Assembly: GCA_944387845.1 (NCBI GenBank)
Contig: CALXGH010000025.1
Location: forward strand, 1 to 63,131
Origin: an uncultured Oscillospiraceae bacterium
GTDB lineage: Bacteria > Bacillota > Clostridia > Oscillospirales > Oscillospiraceae
Reading direction: 5' to 3'
DNA: 63,131 nucleotides
In this document: in pieces, positions 1-9,135 of the stretch
How the letters are laid out: each line of letters begins with the position of its first letter
Position numbering within the stretch: the stretch's first letter is position 1
The notes under the pieces: generated by a model
What the model was told of the DNA's origin: nothing
Seen by the model: the letters and a program-made list of their open reading frames with translations, nothing else
The model's database searches: none
Translations under genes and position numbers: made by a program

Positions 1-272
1 CGCTCTAAAGACTCATTGAAAAACTTCTCTGCTTCATCGGCGCTTTTAAGGAGCTGGCCCGGAAGTTTGTCCGCAATGGTATATGCATCTCTCGGATAAC
101 GCTTGGCAACAGCTTCACGGAACGCTACTTCAGATCCCTCATAGGTATAGGCGGTATCAAAATAAGTAAATCCTCTGGCAATGAATTCATCAGCCATCTT
201 TTTTACCTGTTCGACATCGATAACGCCGTCGTTTTTTGGGAGCCTCATAAGCCCGAATCCAAATTTTTTCAT
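1..272 (-). CDS. Aldo/keto reductase, N-terminal part (cut by window edge)
   Basis: The minus strand encodes about 90 residues of the start of an NADPH-dependent aldo/keto reductase. The opening FGFGLMRLP and the FDTAYTYEGSE segment (catalytic Asp and Tyr of the family) are visible. The ATG at 272 is preceded by a G-rich ribosome site and a good promoter. The rest, including any C-terminal ferredoxin domain found in many clostridial members, lies outside the window. Substrate cannot be told. Confidence 0.85.
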   Translation of the reverse strand, partial: MKKFGFGLMRLPKNDGVIDVEQVKKMADEFIARGFTYFDTAYTYEGSEVAFREAVAKRYPRDAYTIADKLPGQLLKSADEAEKFFNESLE

Positions 273-305
273 TGTTTTCCCCCCATAAGATATTGATATG
301 TTTAA

Positions 306-334
306 ATTATAACATTTTTGTGAACAAAAAGCAA
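306..334 (-). promoter_or_regulatory. Sigma-A type promoter for the aldo/keto reductase
   Basis: On the minus strand TTGCTT (329-334) and TATAAT (306-311) are separated by 17 bases and lie just upstream of the reductase start. The perfect -10 box and ideal spacing make this a likely promoter. Confidence 0.6.
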
Positions 335-509
335 CACTCTGCCCTTTCATCCATCTGTGCGTAATTTCCTGCGGAGAGGGCATTTATTGGCATAATTCTT
401 CAAAAAATATAGCCAGCCCCTCTTGTTTTTTTCTTTTAATAAATGTATTATTAGTAGTTAGCAAAATCGATGCACCATCTAAAACAACAGTACTGGGAGC
501 GTTAATTAT

Positions 510-2330
510 ATGAAAAACATAAGAAACATTGCAATTATTGCCCACGTCGATCACGGCAAAACAACTCTAGTAGACGAGATGCTAAAGCAGAGCGGCGTTT
601 ACAGAGAGAACCAGGAAGTCGTAGAGAGGGTAATGGACTCAAATGACCTTGAGCGCGAGCGTGGAATTACGATCATGGCTAAAAACACAGCCGTAACTTA
701 TGGGGACACTAAAATCAACATAGTAGACACACCGGGCCATGCGGATTTCGGCGGCGAAGTTGAACGAATACTCAAAATGGTAAACGGAGTTATTCTGCTT
801 GTTGACGCAGCAGAAGGCCCCATGCCTCAGACCCGTTTTGTACTGAGCAAAGCTCTGGAGCTTGGCCACAAGGTTATTGTAGTAATAAACAAAATCGACA
901 GACCAGACCAGCGTGTATATGAGGTAGTGGATGAGTGTCTTGAGCTTCTCATGGATCTTGACGCCACAGATGAACAGCTTGACTCACCTATGCTTTTCTG
1001 CTCTGGCAGACAGGGTACAGCTTCCCACTCCCCTGAAGTTCCTGGCACTGACCTGAAGCCCCTTTTTGAGACTATCATCAACTATATTCCGGCCCCGGAA
1101 GTAAACGATGACGGACCTTTCCAGATGCTGGTGTCTTCAATTGACTATAATGAATTTGTAGGCAGGATCGCCATTGGGCGTATCGAGCGCGGTATAGTAC
1201 GTCAGAATCAGGAGATTTTCCTCTGTAATTACCATGATCCAGACGCTCCACACAAAAAAGCAAAAGCCGTATCTCTTTATGAATTTGACGGTCTTGCAAG
1301 AGTGCCTGTAACAGAGGCAAGTTCTGGCAACATCATAGCAATGAGTGGTATTGGAGATGTTACAATCGGCGATACGATATGCAGCGAGGTAATAGAACCA
1401 TTGCCTTTCGTAAAAATATCCGCTCCTACACTTGAAATGACATTTTCTGTTAATGACAGCCCGTTTGCTGGCCGTGAGGGTAAATTTGTAACATCCCGCC
1501 AGATAAAAGAACGTCTTTACAGAGAAACTCTTAAAGATGTCTCCTTAAAGGTAAGTGATGTGGAAAATTCCACCGACTCATTTAACGTCGCCGGTCGTGG
1601 TGAGATGTCTCTTTCCATTCTTATTGAAACAATGCGTAGAGAGGGATACGAATTCCAGGTATCGCCACCCCGCGTTCTGTATCAGACAATCGACGGCCAG
1701 CGTTGCGAGCCTATTGAGAGACTTGTAATCGATGTTCCGTCAGATTATGTTGGGCCTGTCATTGAAAAGCTTGGTTCAAGAAAAGCGGAAATGCTTGAGA
1801 TGACTCCAGTTGGAAACAGAATGAGAGTTGAGTTCCTCATCCCCTCCAGAGGACTTTTCGGATACAGAAATGAATTTCTCACCGACACTAAAGGTGAGGG
1901 TATAATGGCTTCCGTTTTTGAGACATATGCTCCATACAAAGGAGATCTCTCAAGACGTAATACAGGCTCTCTTATCGCTTTTGAATCCGGTGAGTCTGTT
2001 ACCTACGGTCTTTTCAACGCCCAGGAGCGCGGCAGTCTCTTTATCGGCCCAGGTGTTCCTGTATATGCCGGTATGATAGTAGGCGTATCACCGAAAAGCG
2101 ATGACCTCACGGTAAATGTATGTAAGAAAAAGCAGCTTACAAACATGCGAGCCTCCGGCTCTGATGACGCTCTGCGCCTTGTTCCGCCAAAACAGATGAG
2201 TCTTGAACAGTGTCTTGAATTTCTGGCAGATGACGAGCTGCTGGAAGTTACGCCGAAAAATCTCAGGCTTCGCAAGAGCATTTTGGATCACAGCCAGCGT
2301 ATGAAAGCTATCCATGGCGGCAAAAAGTAA
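510..2330 (+). CDS. typA: Ribosome-associated GTPase TypA/BipA
   Basis: Translational GTPase of 606 residues, the usual length for TypA/BipA, which binds the 70S ribosome and helps 50S assembly and stress or low-temperature growth. The G1 motif AHVDHGKT is at residues 11-18, followed by RGITI (G2), DTPGHADF (G3) and NKID (G4). EF-G-like domains III and V and the TypA-specific C-terminal domain follow. The ATG has a GGGAG site upstream. It is transcribed alone and ends at a strong hairpin shared with the facing mtnN operon. Identification is secure. Confidence 0.97.
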   Translation: MKNIRNIAIIAHVDHGKTTLVDEMLKQSGVYRENQEVVERVMDSNDLERERGITIMAKNTAVTYGDTKINIVDTPGHADFGGEVERILKMVNGVILLVDAAEGPMPQTRFVLSKALELGHKVIVVINKIDRPDQRVYEVVDECLELLMDLDATDEQLDSPMLFCSGRQGTASHSPEVPGTDLKPLFETIINYIPAPEVNDDGPFQMLVSSIDYNEFVGRIAIGRIERGIVRQNQEIFLCNYHDPDAPHKKAKAVSLYEFDGLARVPVTEASSGNIIAMSGIGDVTIGDTICSEVIEPLPFVKISAPTLEMTFSVNDSPFAGREGKFVTSRQIKERLYRETLKDVSLKVSDVENSTDSFNVAGRGEMSLSILIETMRREGYEFQVSPPRVLYQTIDGQRCEPIERLVIDVPSDYVGPVIEKLGSRKAEMLEMTPVGNRMRVEFLIPSRGLFGYRNEFLTDTKGEGIMASVFETYAPYKGDLSRRNTGSLIAFESGESVTYGLFNAQERGSLFIGPGVPVYAGMIVGVSPKSDDLTVNVCKKKQLTNMRASGSDDALRLVPPKQMSLEQCLEFLADDELLEVTPKNLRLRKSILDHSQRMKAIHGGKK

Positions 2331-2343
2331 ATTTTAAAAAATA

Positions 2344-2376
2344 AAAAGATGACCGAAAAAATTTCGGTCATCTTTT
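2344..2376. terminator. Bidirectional intrinsic terminator between typA and mtnN
   Basis: A perfect 15-bp inverted repeat (2344-2358 with 2362-2376) with a 3-base loop. Its A- and T-rich flanks serve typA on the plus strand and the convergent mtnN operon on the minus strand. Confidence 0.85.
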
Positions 2377-2389
2377 ATTTTTTCAATCT

Positions 2390-3100
2390 CTATTCCTGTT
2401 CGCTGTTTTCGGCGTTAAACTTTTTGATAAATTCCAAAGTTATGTTTATAGCATTTTTTGCCGCTTTGGATGCAAAAATCGTATAATCTATGCTTGCCTC
2501 TCCGTTTGCCTCATCGCTGATAGCTCGGATTATACAAAACGGTGTCTGGTTCATATAACAGGTCTGGGCGATACTCCCGCCCTCCATCTCACAGGCAATG
2601 GCATTAAAGTTTGATTTTATAGCATCTTTCTTGGCCTGCGCACTTATAAACTGGTCGCCTGAAGCGATAACACCAATTTCATAATTTACGCCTGCGTTTT
2701 CAACACATTCTACCATGATTTTCTTTGCCTTCGGGTCTACCGGCAAATAAACAAGCTCAAGCTCACACAGATATCCCAGTGCATATCCTAACTCCGATAT
2801 ATCCACATCGTGCTGTACCATGCTCTCACTTATTGCTATATCGCCGATATGCAAATTTTCTGAAAGAGACCCTGCTACTCCCGTATTAATAATTACGTCC
2901 GGCGCATACTTCATTATCATGGTCTGTGTGCATACGCTGGCGGATACTTTTCCTGTTCCACATATAGCCACTACTGTCTCCACCCCTGAAACAAGGCCTT
3001 TGGCAAATGTGATACCACTGATGACAGTTTCCTCTTTTTCTTCCATCCGATCGATTATGCCGTCGATCTCTATTTTCATTGAGCCGATTATTCCTATCAT
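2390..3100 (-). CDS. mtnN: 5'-methylthioadenosine/S-adenosylhomocysteine nucleosidase
   Basis: A 236-residue enzyme that hydrolyses MTA and SAH to adenine plus the thio-ribose, recycling by-products of SAM reactions and feeding AI-2 precursors where luxS is present. Family landmarks are GIIGSM at the start, INTGVAGS, CEMEGGS and AISDEAN. Residues corresponding to catalytic Glu12, Glu174 and Asp197 of the E. coli enzyme are kept as Glu11, Glu173 and Asp196, so it should be active. It is the last gene of a minus-strand run after mutS and a CPBP protease, and it stops at the terminator facing typA. Confidence 0.95.
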   Translation of the reverse strand: MIGIIGSMKIEIDGIIDRMEEKEETVISGITFAKGLVSGVETVVAICGTGKVSASVCTQTMIMKYAPDVIINTGVAGSLSENLHIGDIAISESMVQHDVDISELGYALGYLCELELVYLPVDPKAKKIMVECVENAGVNYEIGVIASGDQFISAQAKKDAIKSNFNAIACEMEGGSIAQTCYMNQTPFCIIRAISDEANGEASIDYTIFASKAAKNAINITLEFIKKFNAENSEQE

Positions 3101-3112
3101 AGTTTCAACACC

Positions 3113-3826
3113 TCACATAAGTTTCGTAACAAGCAGCGCCAAATAGTTGACCGTCATATGCATAAAAATTGGTCCCCAGAGGTTTCCGCTGTCCTCCATA
3201 CATTTGGCTAACATTATGGACGCGGGTATATACTGTATTGCGTAGAGTACAAGGGTACCTATGCTGTACCCGATGACAGCAAACTGCCACAGATGGTACA
3301 CAGAGAAAATCAGTGCGGATATTACAAAAGCCGCGATCCTGTTTTTTCTTCTTACTGTACCGAAAACTACTCCCCTGAAAATCACCTCCTCAGTGATAGG
3401 CGCCAGAAGTACGGAAACTGCAAACATTGATTTGGAGTTTTCCATTGTGTTTTCAATTACAGCGCCAGTATTGGGGTTTATCAGGTCAGGCAGGAAAAAC
3501 GCCAGTACAAAATTTACAACATAGGCGATGCAGTAATAGACAACAAGGCATACCACCACGTTCAAAAGTGTACGCAGAACGCTATCTGCAAAGTCATTAA
3601 ACGTATTTTTGAGATAGCGCCCCATAATAAGGGCGGAAAATAAAAAGCCCAGCAGATAATAAATAAAATTTATCTGTATGTCCGTCAGAGATATGCCCAC
3701 AGAATTCAGCATCAGCGCCGCCGAAGGCAGCAGAATAGGGAGCGCAAAGATGTGTATGGGTACATATATCCAGCCTGCAACCTTCTCAGGTCCGCTCATA
3801 GGTAGTTCAAAATCTTTTCTTGTCAA
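3113..3826 (-). CDS. CPBP-family intramembrane metalloprotease
   Basis: An integral membrane protein of 237 residues with about seven hydrophobic segments. It carries the three CPBP (Abi) motifs: EE..xxR at Glu146-Glu147-Arg151, FSVYH with His178, and FMHMTVN with His223. These form the metal site of a Rce1-like protease. Bacterial members process peptides or act in immunity to bacteriocins; the substrate here is unknown. The start overlaps the last bases of mutS (4 bases), so the two are probably translationally coupled. Confidence 0.85.
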   Translation of the reverse strand: MTRKDFELPMSGPEKVAGWIYVPIHIFALPILLPSAALMLNSVGISLTDIQINFIYYLLGFLFSALIMGRYLKNTFNDFADSVLRTLLNVVVCLVVYYCIAYVVNFVLAFFLPDLINPNTGAVIENTMENSKSMFAVSVLLAPITEEVIFRGVVFGTVRRKNRIAAFVISALIFSVYHLWQFAVIGYSIGTLVLYAIQYIPASIMLAKCMEDSGNLWGPIFMHMTVNYLALLVTKLM

Positions 3827-6435
3827 TTTCCAACCTTCTTTTTAAGTTCATACAAAATATTCATAGCCTCAATGGGTGTGATGGTGTCAATATTTGTGCT
3901 CTTCAAAGTCTCTATTATCTCACCCGCCCCCATGTCCAGCATGGATATCTGCATATCATCCGTGTCTTTTTTAACACTCTTTCTGGATAGCTTCACATCG
4001 CTCCCAGCTTCTAAGGACGATAAAATGCTCTTTGCTCTCTTTATAACGCTCTCCGGTACTCCGGCGAGCTTCGCAACCTCTATACCGTAACTCTCATCGG
4101 CGCCGCCGGATACGATCTTTCTCAGGAAAATTATGTCATCTCCCCGTTTTTTTACTGAGATATTGAAATTTTTCACGCCTGGAAGCTGACCTTCAAGCGC
4201 GCTCAGCTCGTGGTAATGGGTGGCAAACATAGTCTTTGCACCCAGTTTACTCTTATCCGCACAGTATTCAAGTACCGCCCTTGCTATACTCATACCATCA
4301 TATGTGGAAGTTCCCCTGCCTATCTCATCGAGAATGAGAAGGCTTTTTTTAGTTGCAGACCTGAGTATCTCCGAAACTTCGCTCATCTCTACCATAAAGG
4401 TGGATTTCCCTGCCGAAAGGTCATCAGAAGCACCGATTCTTGTGAAAACTCTGTCCACAATACCGATATGAGCGCTTCTTGCCGGAACGAAACTACCCAT
4501 CTGTGCTAAGAGTACAATAAGGGCAGTCTGCCGCATATATGTGGATTTACCCGCCATATTCGGTCCAGTTATTATGGCCGCCACGCAGTTCGTATCGTCA
4601 AGGTCCACATCGTTTGGTACGAACATCACATTTTTCTGGGCAATCTCCACCACTGGATGGCGCCCATCTCTTATCTCAAGGCTACCTGATACGTCTATCT
4701 CAGGCATACAGTAATTGTTTCTCACCGCTACATCAGCCAGAGCGCTTAAAACATCCAGCTCAGCTATTTTTCCTGCGGTATCCTGTATTCTTGAAACTTG
4801 AGAAGCTATCTTTTCACGTATATCGGAAAAAATTCTAAACTCCAGATCTTCAAGCCTATCTTTCGCTGTAAGAAGTTCATTTTCAAGTTCTTTTAGCTCC
4901 TGTGTAATAAACCTCTCGCAGTTTGTAAGGGTCTGCTTTCTCACATAGTCCGCCGGCATATCTGACGACATAGACCTTGGCACTTCTATGTAATATCCGA
5001 ATACCCTGTTGTATCCGACCTTCAGCTTCTTTCCTGTTCTCTCCCGCTCTCTTATTTCAATATCAGAGAGCATTCTTGTGCTTCCTGTTAGAAGTCCTCT
5101 CAGCCGGTCTACCTCGCTATCATAACCGTCTTTTATGATATTTCCCTCTCTTATTGAGAAAGGAGGATTATCGCATATCGACTTGCCGATAAGCTGACGA
5201 CAATCCTCCAGCTTATCCATATTAAGAATATCGCAAATCATCGGGCTCTGAGTTTTCACCTGGGAAAGCTGGCTCAAAAGCTTAGGTATTTCACCTATAT
5301 AATCAGAAATTGATACCAAGTCTCTGCCGTTTGCCGTGCCGTATACGATTTTTCCTATAAGCCTCTCAATATCACCAATATTTTTAAGACAGGATATTAT
5401 CTCATTTCTTCTTACATTGTCGGTAAAAAGCGCCTGGACGGCATTCTGCCGTCTTTTTATGGCTGCCGCATTCAAAAGAGGTCTTGAAAGCCAGGCACGC
5501 ATCATACGGCTGCCCATAGGGGTCTTGGTCTTGTCGATTACCCAGAGCAGGCTGCCTTTTTTCTCCATTGTCCGCAGAGTAGACACAATCTCAAGATTTC
5601 TCACCGTCTGGACATCAAGCTCCATATATCTGCCTTCAGTATAAAAATCCAGATTATTTATATGCTGGAGCTCTGTTTTTTGTGTATCTCGTATGTATGA
5701 GAGCAAACCGCCCACAGCGCAGACTGCCGCATGGTCATCTCCTATTCCCAGTGTGTCCAGGTTATGAGTATTAAACTGCTCACATATCCTCATGGACGCC
5801 TGCATGAAATCGAATCTTCCGTTATCACGGTCCACAAGGCAGTTTAGTTTCTCTTTCAAAAATTCTGTGATTTTTTTGTCTTCAGCGGCGCCGTCGTTTA
5901 AAACAGCCTCCACGGGAGAAAATCTTATGAGCTCGTTTAACACATGGTCGCCCTCATCGGCACCAAAGGATGTGGCCGTTATTTCTCCAGTAGAAATATC
6001 CGCAAAGCACACCGCAGTTCCAAATCCATCTTTGAAAACAGAGCATATATAGTTCGACTTGCCCTCTTCTAACATAGACGAATCTATAACCATACCTGGG
6101 GTAACTATTCTTATTACCTCTCTGTCCACAAGGCCCTTGGCCAAAGCCGGGTCCTCCGTCTGCTCACATATAGCTACTTTATAGCCCTTTGAAATGAGCC
6201 TTGCAATATACGCCTCAGAAGAGTGGTAGGGTACACCGCACATAGGTACCCTCTCCTCCGGGTTTTCTTTACTTCTATCCCTTGTGGTCAGAGTCAAATC
6301 CAGTTCTTTTGAGGCAAGGCGGGCATCATCATTGAACATCTCATAAAAGTCGCCAAGCCTGAAAAACAAAATACAATCCTGGTGCTCTTCTTTGATTTTT
6401 AAGTATTGCCTCATCATCGGAGTAACTTCTGCCAT
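3823..6435 (-). CDS. mutS: DNA mismatch repair protein MutS
   Basis: Mismatch-recognition ATPase, 870 residues. The Phe-Tyr-Glu wedge that stacks on the mispaired base (GDFYEMF, about residue 30) is present, as are the Walker A motif GPNMAGKST (about 623) and DEIGRGTSTYDG (about 703). A longer reading starting 18 bases upstream is possible, but the AAGGGGAG ribosome site lies inside that extension, so the ATG at 6435 is preferred. It is downstream of miaB. MutL is encoded nearby on the other strand, so the methyl-independent repair pair is complete. Confidence 0.96.
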   Translation of the reverse strand: MAEVTPMMRQYLKIKEEHQDCILFFRLGDFYEMFNDDARLASKELDLTLTTRDRSKENPEERVPMCGVPYHSSEAYIARLISKGYKVAICEQTEDPALAKGLVDREVIRIVTPGMVIDSSMLEEGKSNYICSVFKDGFGTAVCFADISTGEITATSFGADEGDHVLNELIRFSPVEAVLNDGAAEDKKITEFLKEKLNCLVDRDNGRFDFMQASMRICEQFNTHNLDTLGIGDDHAAVCAVGGLLSYIRDTQKTELQHINNLDFYTEGRYMELDVQTVRNLEIVSTLRTMEKKGSLLWVIDKTKTPMGSRMMRAWLSRPLLNAAAIKRRQNAVQALFTDNVRRNEIISCLKNIGDIERLIGKIVYGTANGRDLVSISDYIGEIPKLLSQLSQVKTQSPMICDILNMDKLEDCRQLIGKSICDNPPFSIREGNIIKDGYDSEVDRLRGLLTGSTRMLSDIEIRERERTGKKLKVGYNRVFGYYIEVPRSMSSDMPADYVRKQTLTNCERFITQELKELENELLTAKDRLEDLEFRIFSDIREKIASQVSRIQDTAGKIAELDVLSALADVAVRNNYCMPEIDVSGSLEIRDGRHPVVEIAQKNVMFVPNDVDLDDTNCVAAIITGPNMAGKSTYMRQTALIVLLAQMGSFVPARSAHIGIVDRVFTRIGASDDLSAGKSTFMVEMSEVSEILRSATKKSLLILDEIGRGTSTYDGMSIARAVLEYCADKSKLGAKTMFATHYHELSALEGQLPGVKNFNISVKKRGDDIIFLRKIVSGGADESYGIEVAKLAGVPESVIKRAKSILSSLEAGSDVKLSRKSVKKDTDDMQISMLDMGAGEIIETLKSTNIDTITPIEAMNILYELKKKVGN

Positions 6436-6476
6436 TTTCTCTCCCCTTTTCAAGCCGGCTTAAAATGCCTGGCATA

Positions 6477-7892
6477 TCACTTTTTTACTTTACCGAACAG
6501 AGCCCACGTATTGCAGTCTGTTATCTCAGCCTCAGTAAAGCTGCCTATCAGCTCTTCCGGACCGGAAAGGTGTACAAGACGGCCTCCATTAGTTCGGGAG
6601 GTGAGGTTATAAACGCTGTCCCCGCTCTTCCCGTCGACAAGCACAGTCTGGGTGGTGCCCACATAGGCTCTGTGGTTTTCAGCGCTTATGCTGTTTTGAA
6701 GAGCCACAAGCCGTTCAAATCTTGCCTGCTTCTGCTCCCTTGTAAACGGGTCAGGCATCTCGGCAGCAGGCGTGCCTGTTCTTTTTGAATATATAAAAGT
6801 AAAAAGCGCGTCGAATTTAACTTCTTCAATAAGCGACAGAGTGTCCTCAAACTCCTCATCAGTCTCTCCCGGGAATCCCACTATGACATCGCTTGTTATA
6901 ACAATATCAGGCATATACTCTCTTGCCATTTTAACAAGATCTAAGTACATCTCTCTGGTGTAACGCCTGTTCATCTCTTTCAGGACCCTGTTGTTTCCAG
7001 ACTGGAACGGCAAGTGGATATGTTTTGCCACCTTTTCACACTGGGCCATTGTTTTAAAAAGCTTTTCCGAGGCGTCTTTCGGGTGGCTGGTCATAAATCT
7101 TATTATGAACTCGCCAGGCACTTCATTTGCCATTTTCAAAAGATCCGAAAAATCTATTCCCGTACCAAGACCCTTGCCATAGGAGTTTACGTTCTGTCCA
7201 AGGAGAGTTATATCCTTACAACCCTGGGCTATAAGATCTTTAAGGTCTTTTAAAATATTTTCAGGCGTTCTGCTCCTCTCCCTGCCGCGGACGTATGGAA
7301 CAATGCAGTATGAGCAGAAATTATTGCAGCCGTTCATTATAGAGAGCCAGGCTTTCGTGCCTCCGTCTCTTTTTGTTGGCAGCCCTTCAAACACGGCGCC
7401 GTCAGATTCTGCCACAGAGAAAAGCCGCCCTTTTTCGGTCAAAACCTTATGTAAAAACTCCGGGAATCTGTACAGCACATGTGGCCCGAACACAATGTCC
7501 ACATGACGGAAAGATCGGCGTATTCTCTCGGCAACTGTCGGCTGCTGTACCATGCAGCCGCACATTACGATTATCTGGTCAGGTTTCGCTCTCTTTGTGT
7601 GTGTCAGAGCGCCTACATTGCCGAATACACGCTGCTCTGCATGTTCTCGAACCGCACAGGTGTTCATGACGATGACATCCGCCTCATGGGTGTCATCGGT
7701 AAAATCATACCCCATCTGGCTGAGCATTCCCCTTATTTTTTCGCTGTCGGCCTCATTTTGCTGACAGCCATAAGTGTCAATACAGGCAAGGGGCACCCTT
7801 CCAATAGCATGCCACATATCCCTTATTTCCGCCATGTATTTTCTCTGCTTTTCTATCTCTTCTTCAGCAATTTCAACTCTATTGTACGCCAC
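6477..7892 (-). CDS. miaB: tRNA-2-methylthio-N6-dimethylallyladenosine synthase MiaB
   Basis: Radical-SAM methylthiotransferase, 471 residues, that adds the 2-methylthio group to i6A37 of tRNAs reading UNN codons. The N-terminal [4Fe-4S] cysteines are in DTYGCQQNE (Cys43), MNTCAVRE and CGCM. The radical-SAM CxxxCxxC is in CNNFCSYC near residue 190, followed by VPYVRGRERSR. A C-terminal TRAM domain is expected in the last 65 residues. Its substrate is made by MiaA, encoded at 11074, so both steps of ms2i6A synthesis sit beside mismatch-repair genes. Start is supported by the AGGAAAA stretch before the ATG. Confidence 0.95.
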   Translation of the reverse strand: MAYNRVEIAEEEIEKQRKYMAEIRDMWHAIGRVPLACIDTYGCQQNEADSEKIRGMLSQMGYDFTDDTHEADVIVMNTCAVREHAEQRVFGNVGALTHTKRAKPDQIIVMCGCMVQQPTVAERIRRSFRHVDIVFGPHVLYRFPEFLHKVLTEKGRLFSVAESDGAVFEGLPTKRDGGTKAWLSIMNGCNNFCSYCIVPYVRGRERSRTPENILKDLKDLIAQGCKDITLLGQNVNSYGKGLGTGIDFSDLLKMANEVPGEFIIRFMTSHPKDASEKLFKTMAQCEKVAKHIHLPFQSGNNRVLKEMNRRYTREMYLDLVKMAREYMPDIVITSDVIVGFPGETDEEFEDTLSLIEEVKFDALFTFIYSKRTGTPAAEMPDPFTREQKQARFERLVALQNSISAENHRAYVGTTQTVLVDGKSGDSVYNLTSRTNGGRLVHLSGPEELIGSFTEAEITDCNTWALFGKVKK

Positions 7893-8055
7893 TGTTTTCC
7901 TCCAAATACAGAACCTGCCATGAAAAAATCCACGCTCTCAGGTTCGGGCTCAATCAAATATATCTGATGAATATTTTAACATTTTCTTATGGAATTTACA
8001 ATCTATATAATGTATAATGATTTAATACAAAAAGAAACGAAAAGGGGCGAACGCT

Positions 8056-9123
8056 GTGAAAAATCTCGTCATAAACAAGCGAACCATAAGGGCAAATGTA
8101 AAAACGGTCAAAGAAAAGGCGGGCTCACAGGAGATATTTGCCGATCTTAACGGAGACGCTTTCGGACTTGGTCTCATTGAAACAGCGGACATTCTTCGGG
8201 ACGAAGGTATACGCAACTTTATAATATCCGATCCTAAAGACGCAGTACTTCTCCGTGGCCACGGTTTTGTGGACGAAACCATCATGATGGCCCGCAGCAC
8301 CGCCGACGGCGAGGAGCTTTCAGAGCTTCTTGATCTTGGAGTTATATGTACAGTTGGCTCTTACGACGCGGCTGTGGCCATAAACGGTATCGCTGAGGAG
8401 CGGCACACAGTCTGCGAAGTCATGATAAAAATTGACACTGGCCTGGGCAGGTACGGCTTCATGCCCAGCGAGACTGACAAAATTGCGTCAATCTACCGCT
8501 ATATGCCCGGTCTTGCCATAATTGGCGTATTTACCAGCTTCTCAAATTCCGCAAAGAGTAAACGTGTTACCCTCTCACAGTACAACACTTTCAGGGAAGT
8601 CCTTGATACTCTTCTAGGAATGGGCCTTGAGATAGGCACCACATTCTGTTTCGATTCCGCCGCCCTTTTCAAATACAAATTTGGTGATGAGATGACCGCC
8701 GTCAGAGTCGGAACAGCATTTGCCGGCAGAATACCAGGCACATCCTTTACCGGTCTTAAAAAAGTGGGATATATTTCCGCCAGTCTTGAGGAAGTCGGCT
8801 GGTTCCCAAAAGGCCACAGGGTCAGCGATGGAACAGTTCTCCGTAAGCCTACAAAACTTGCTGTTATCTCAGTCGGTTACTATTACGGCTACGGTCTTAT
8901 GCGTTTTGACGAACACAGCACTATTCTCTCCTTCCTTTTGGGCAGATACAGGAGAAAATTTATAAGAATAAACGGACACAAGGCAAGGATTGTGGGCCAT
9001 GTGGGTATGATGCACACTATTGCCGATGTTACGGACATAAGCTGCAATGTAGGCGATCGGGCCATTATGGACGTAAATCCTGTGGACGTAAAGAAGCTGC
9101 CCGTTGTATATCTTGATGAGTAA
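8056..9123 (+). CDS. Alanine racemase-like protein lacking catalytic Lys and Tyr
   Basis: A 355-residue protein with the fold-type III PLP layout of alanine racemase: an N-terminal barrel with IDTGLGRYGF (127-136) and a C-terminal beta domain. The PLP lysine motif (normally VVKANAYGHG) reads ADLNGDAFGLG, with Asn32 where the Schiff-base lysine belongs. The catalytic tyrosine of the C-terminal domain (normally VSYG) reads VSDG with Asp258. The CMDQ segment is replaced by HVGMMHT. It should not racemise alanine; a regulatory or ligand-binding role is inferred. The start is GTG after AAAGGGG. It leads the mutL-miaA-hfq series. Confidence 0.75.
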   Translation: MKNLVINKRTIRANVKTVKEKAGSQEIFADLNGDAFGLGLIETADILRDEGIRNFIISDPKDAVLLRGHGFVDETIMMARSTADGEELSELLDLGVICTVGSYDAAVAINGIAEERHTVCEVMIKIDTGLGRYGFMPSETDKIASIYRYMPGLAIIGVFTSFSNSAKSKRVTLSQYNTFREVLDTLLGMGLEIGTTFCFDSAALFKYKFGDEMTAVRVGTAFAGRIPGTSFTGLKKVGYISASLEEVGWFPKGHRVSDGTVLRKPTKLAVISVGYYYGYGLMRFDEHSTILSFLLGRYRRKFIRINGHKARIVGHVGMMHTIADVTDISCNVGDRAIMDVNPVDVKKLPVVYLDE

Positions 9124-9135
9124 GGAGGATATGCT

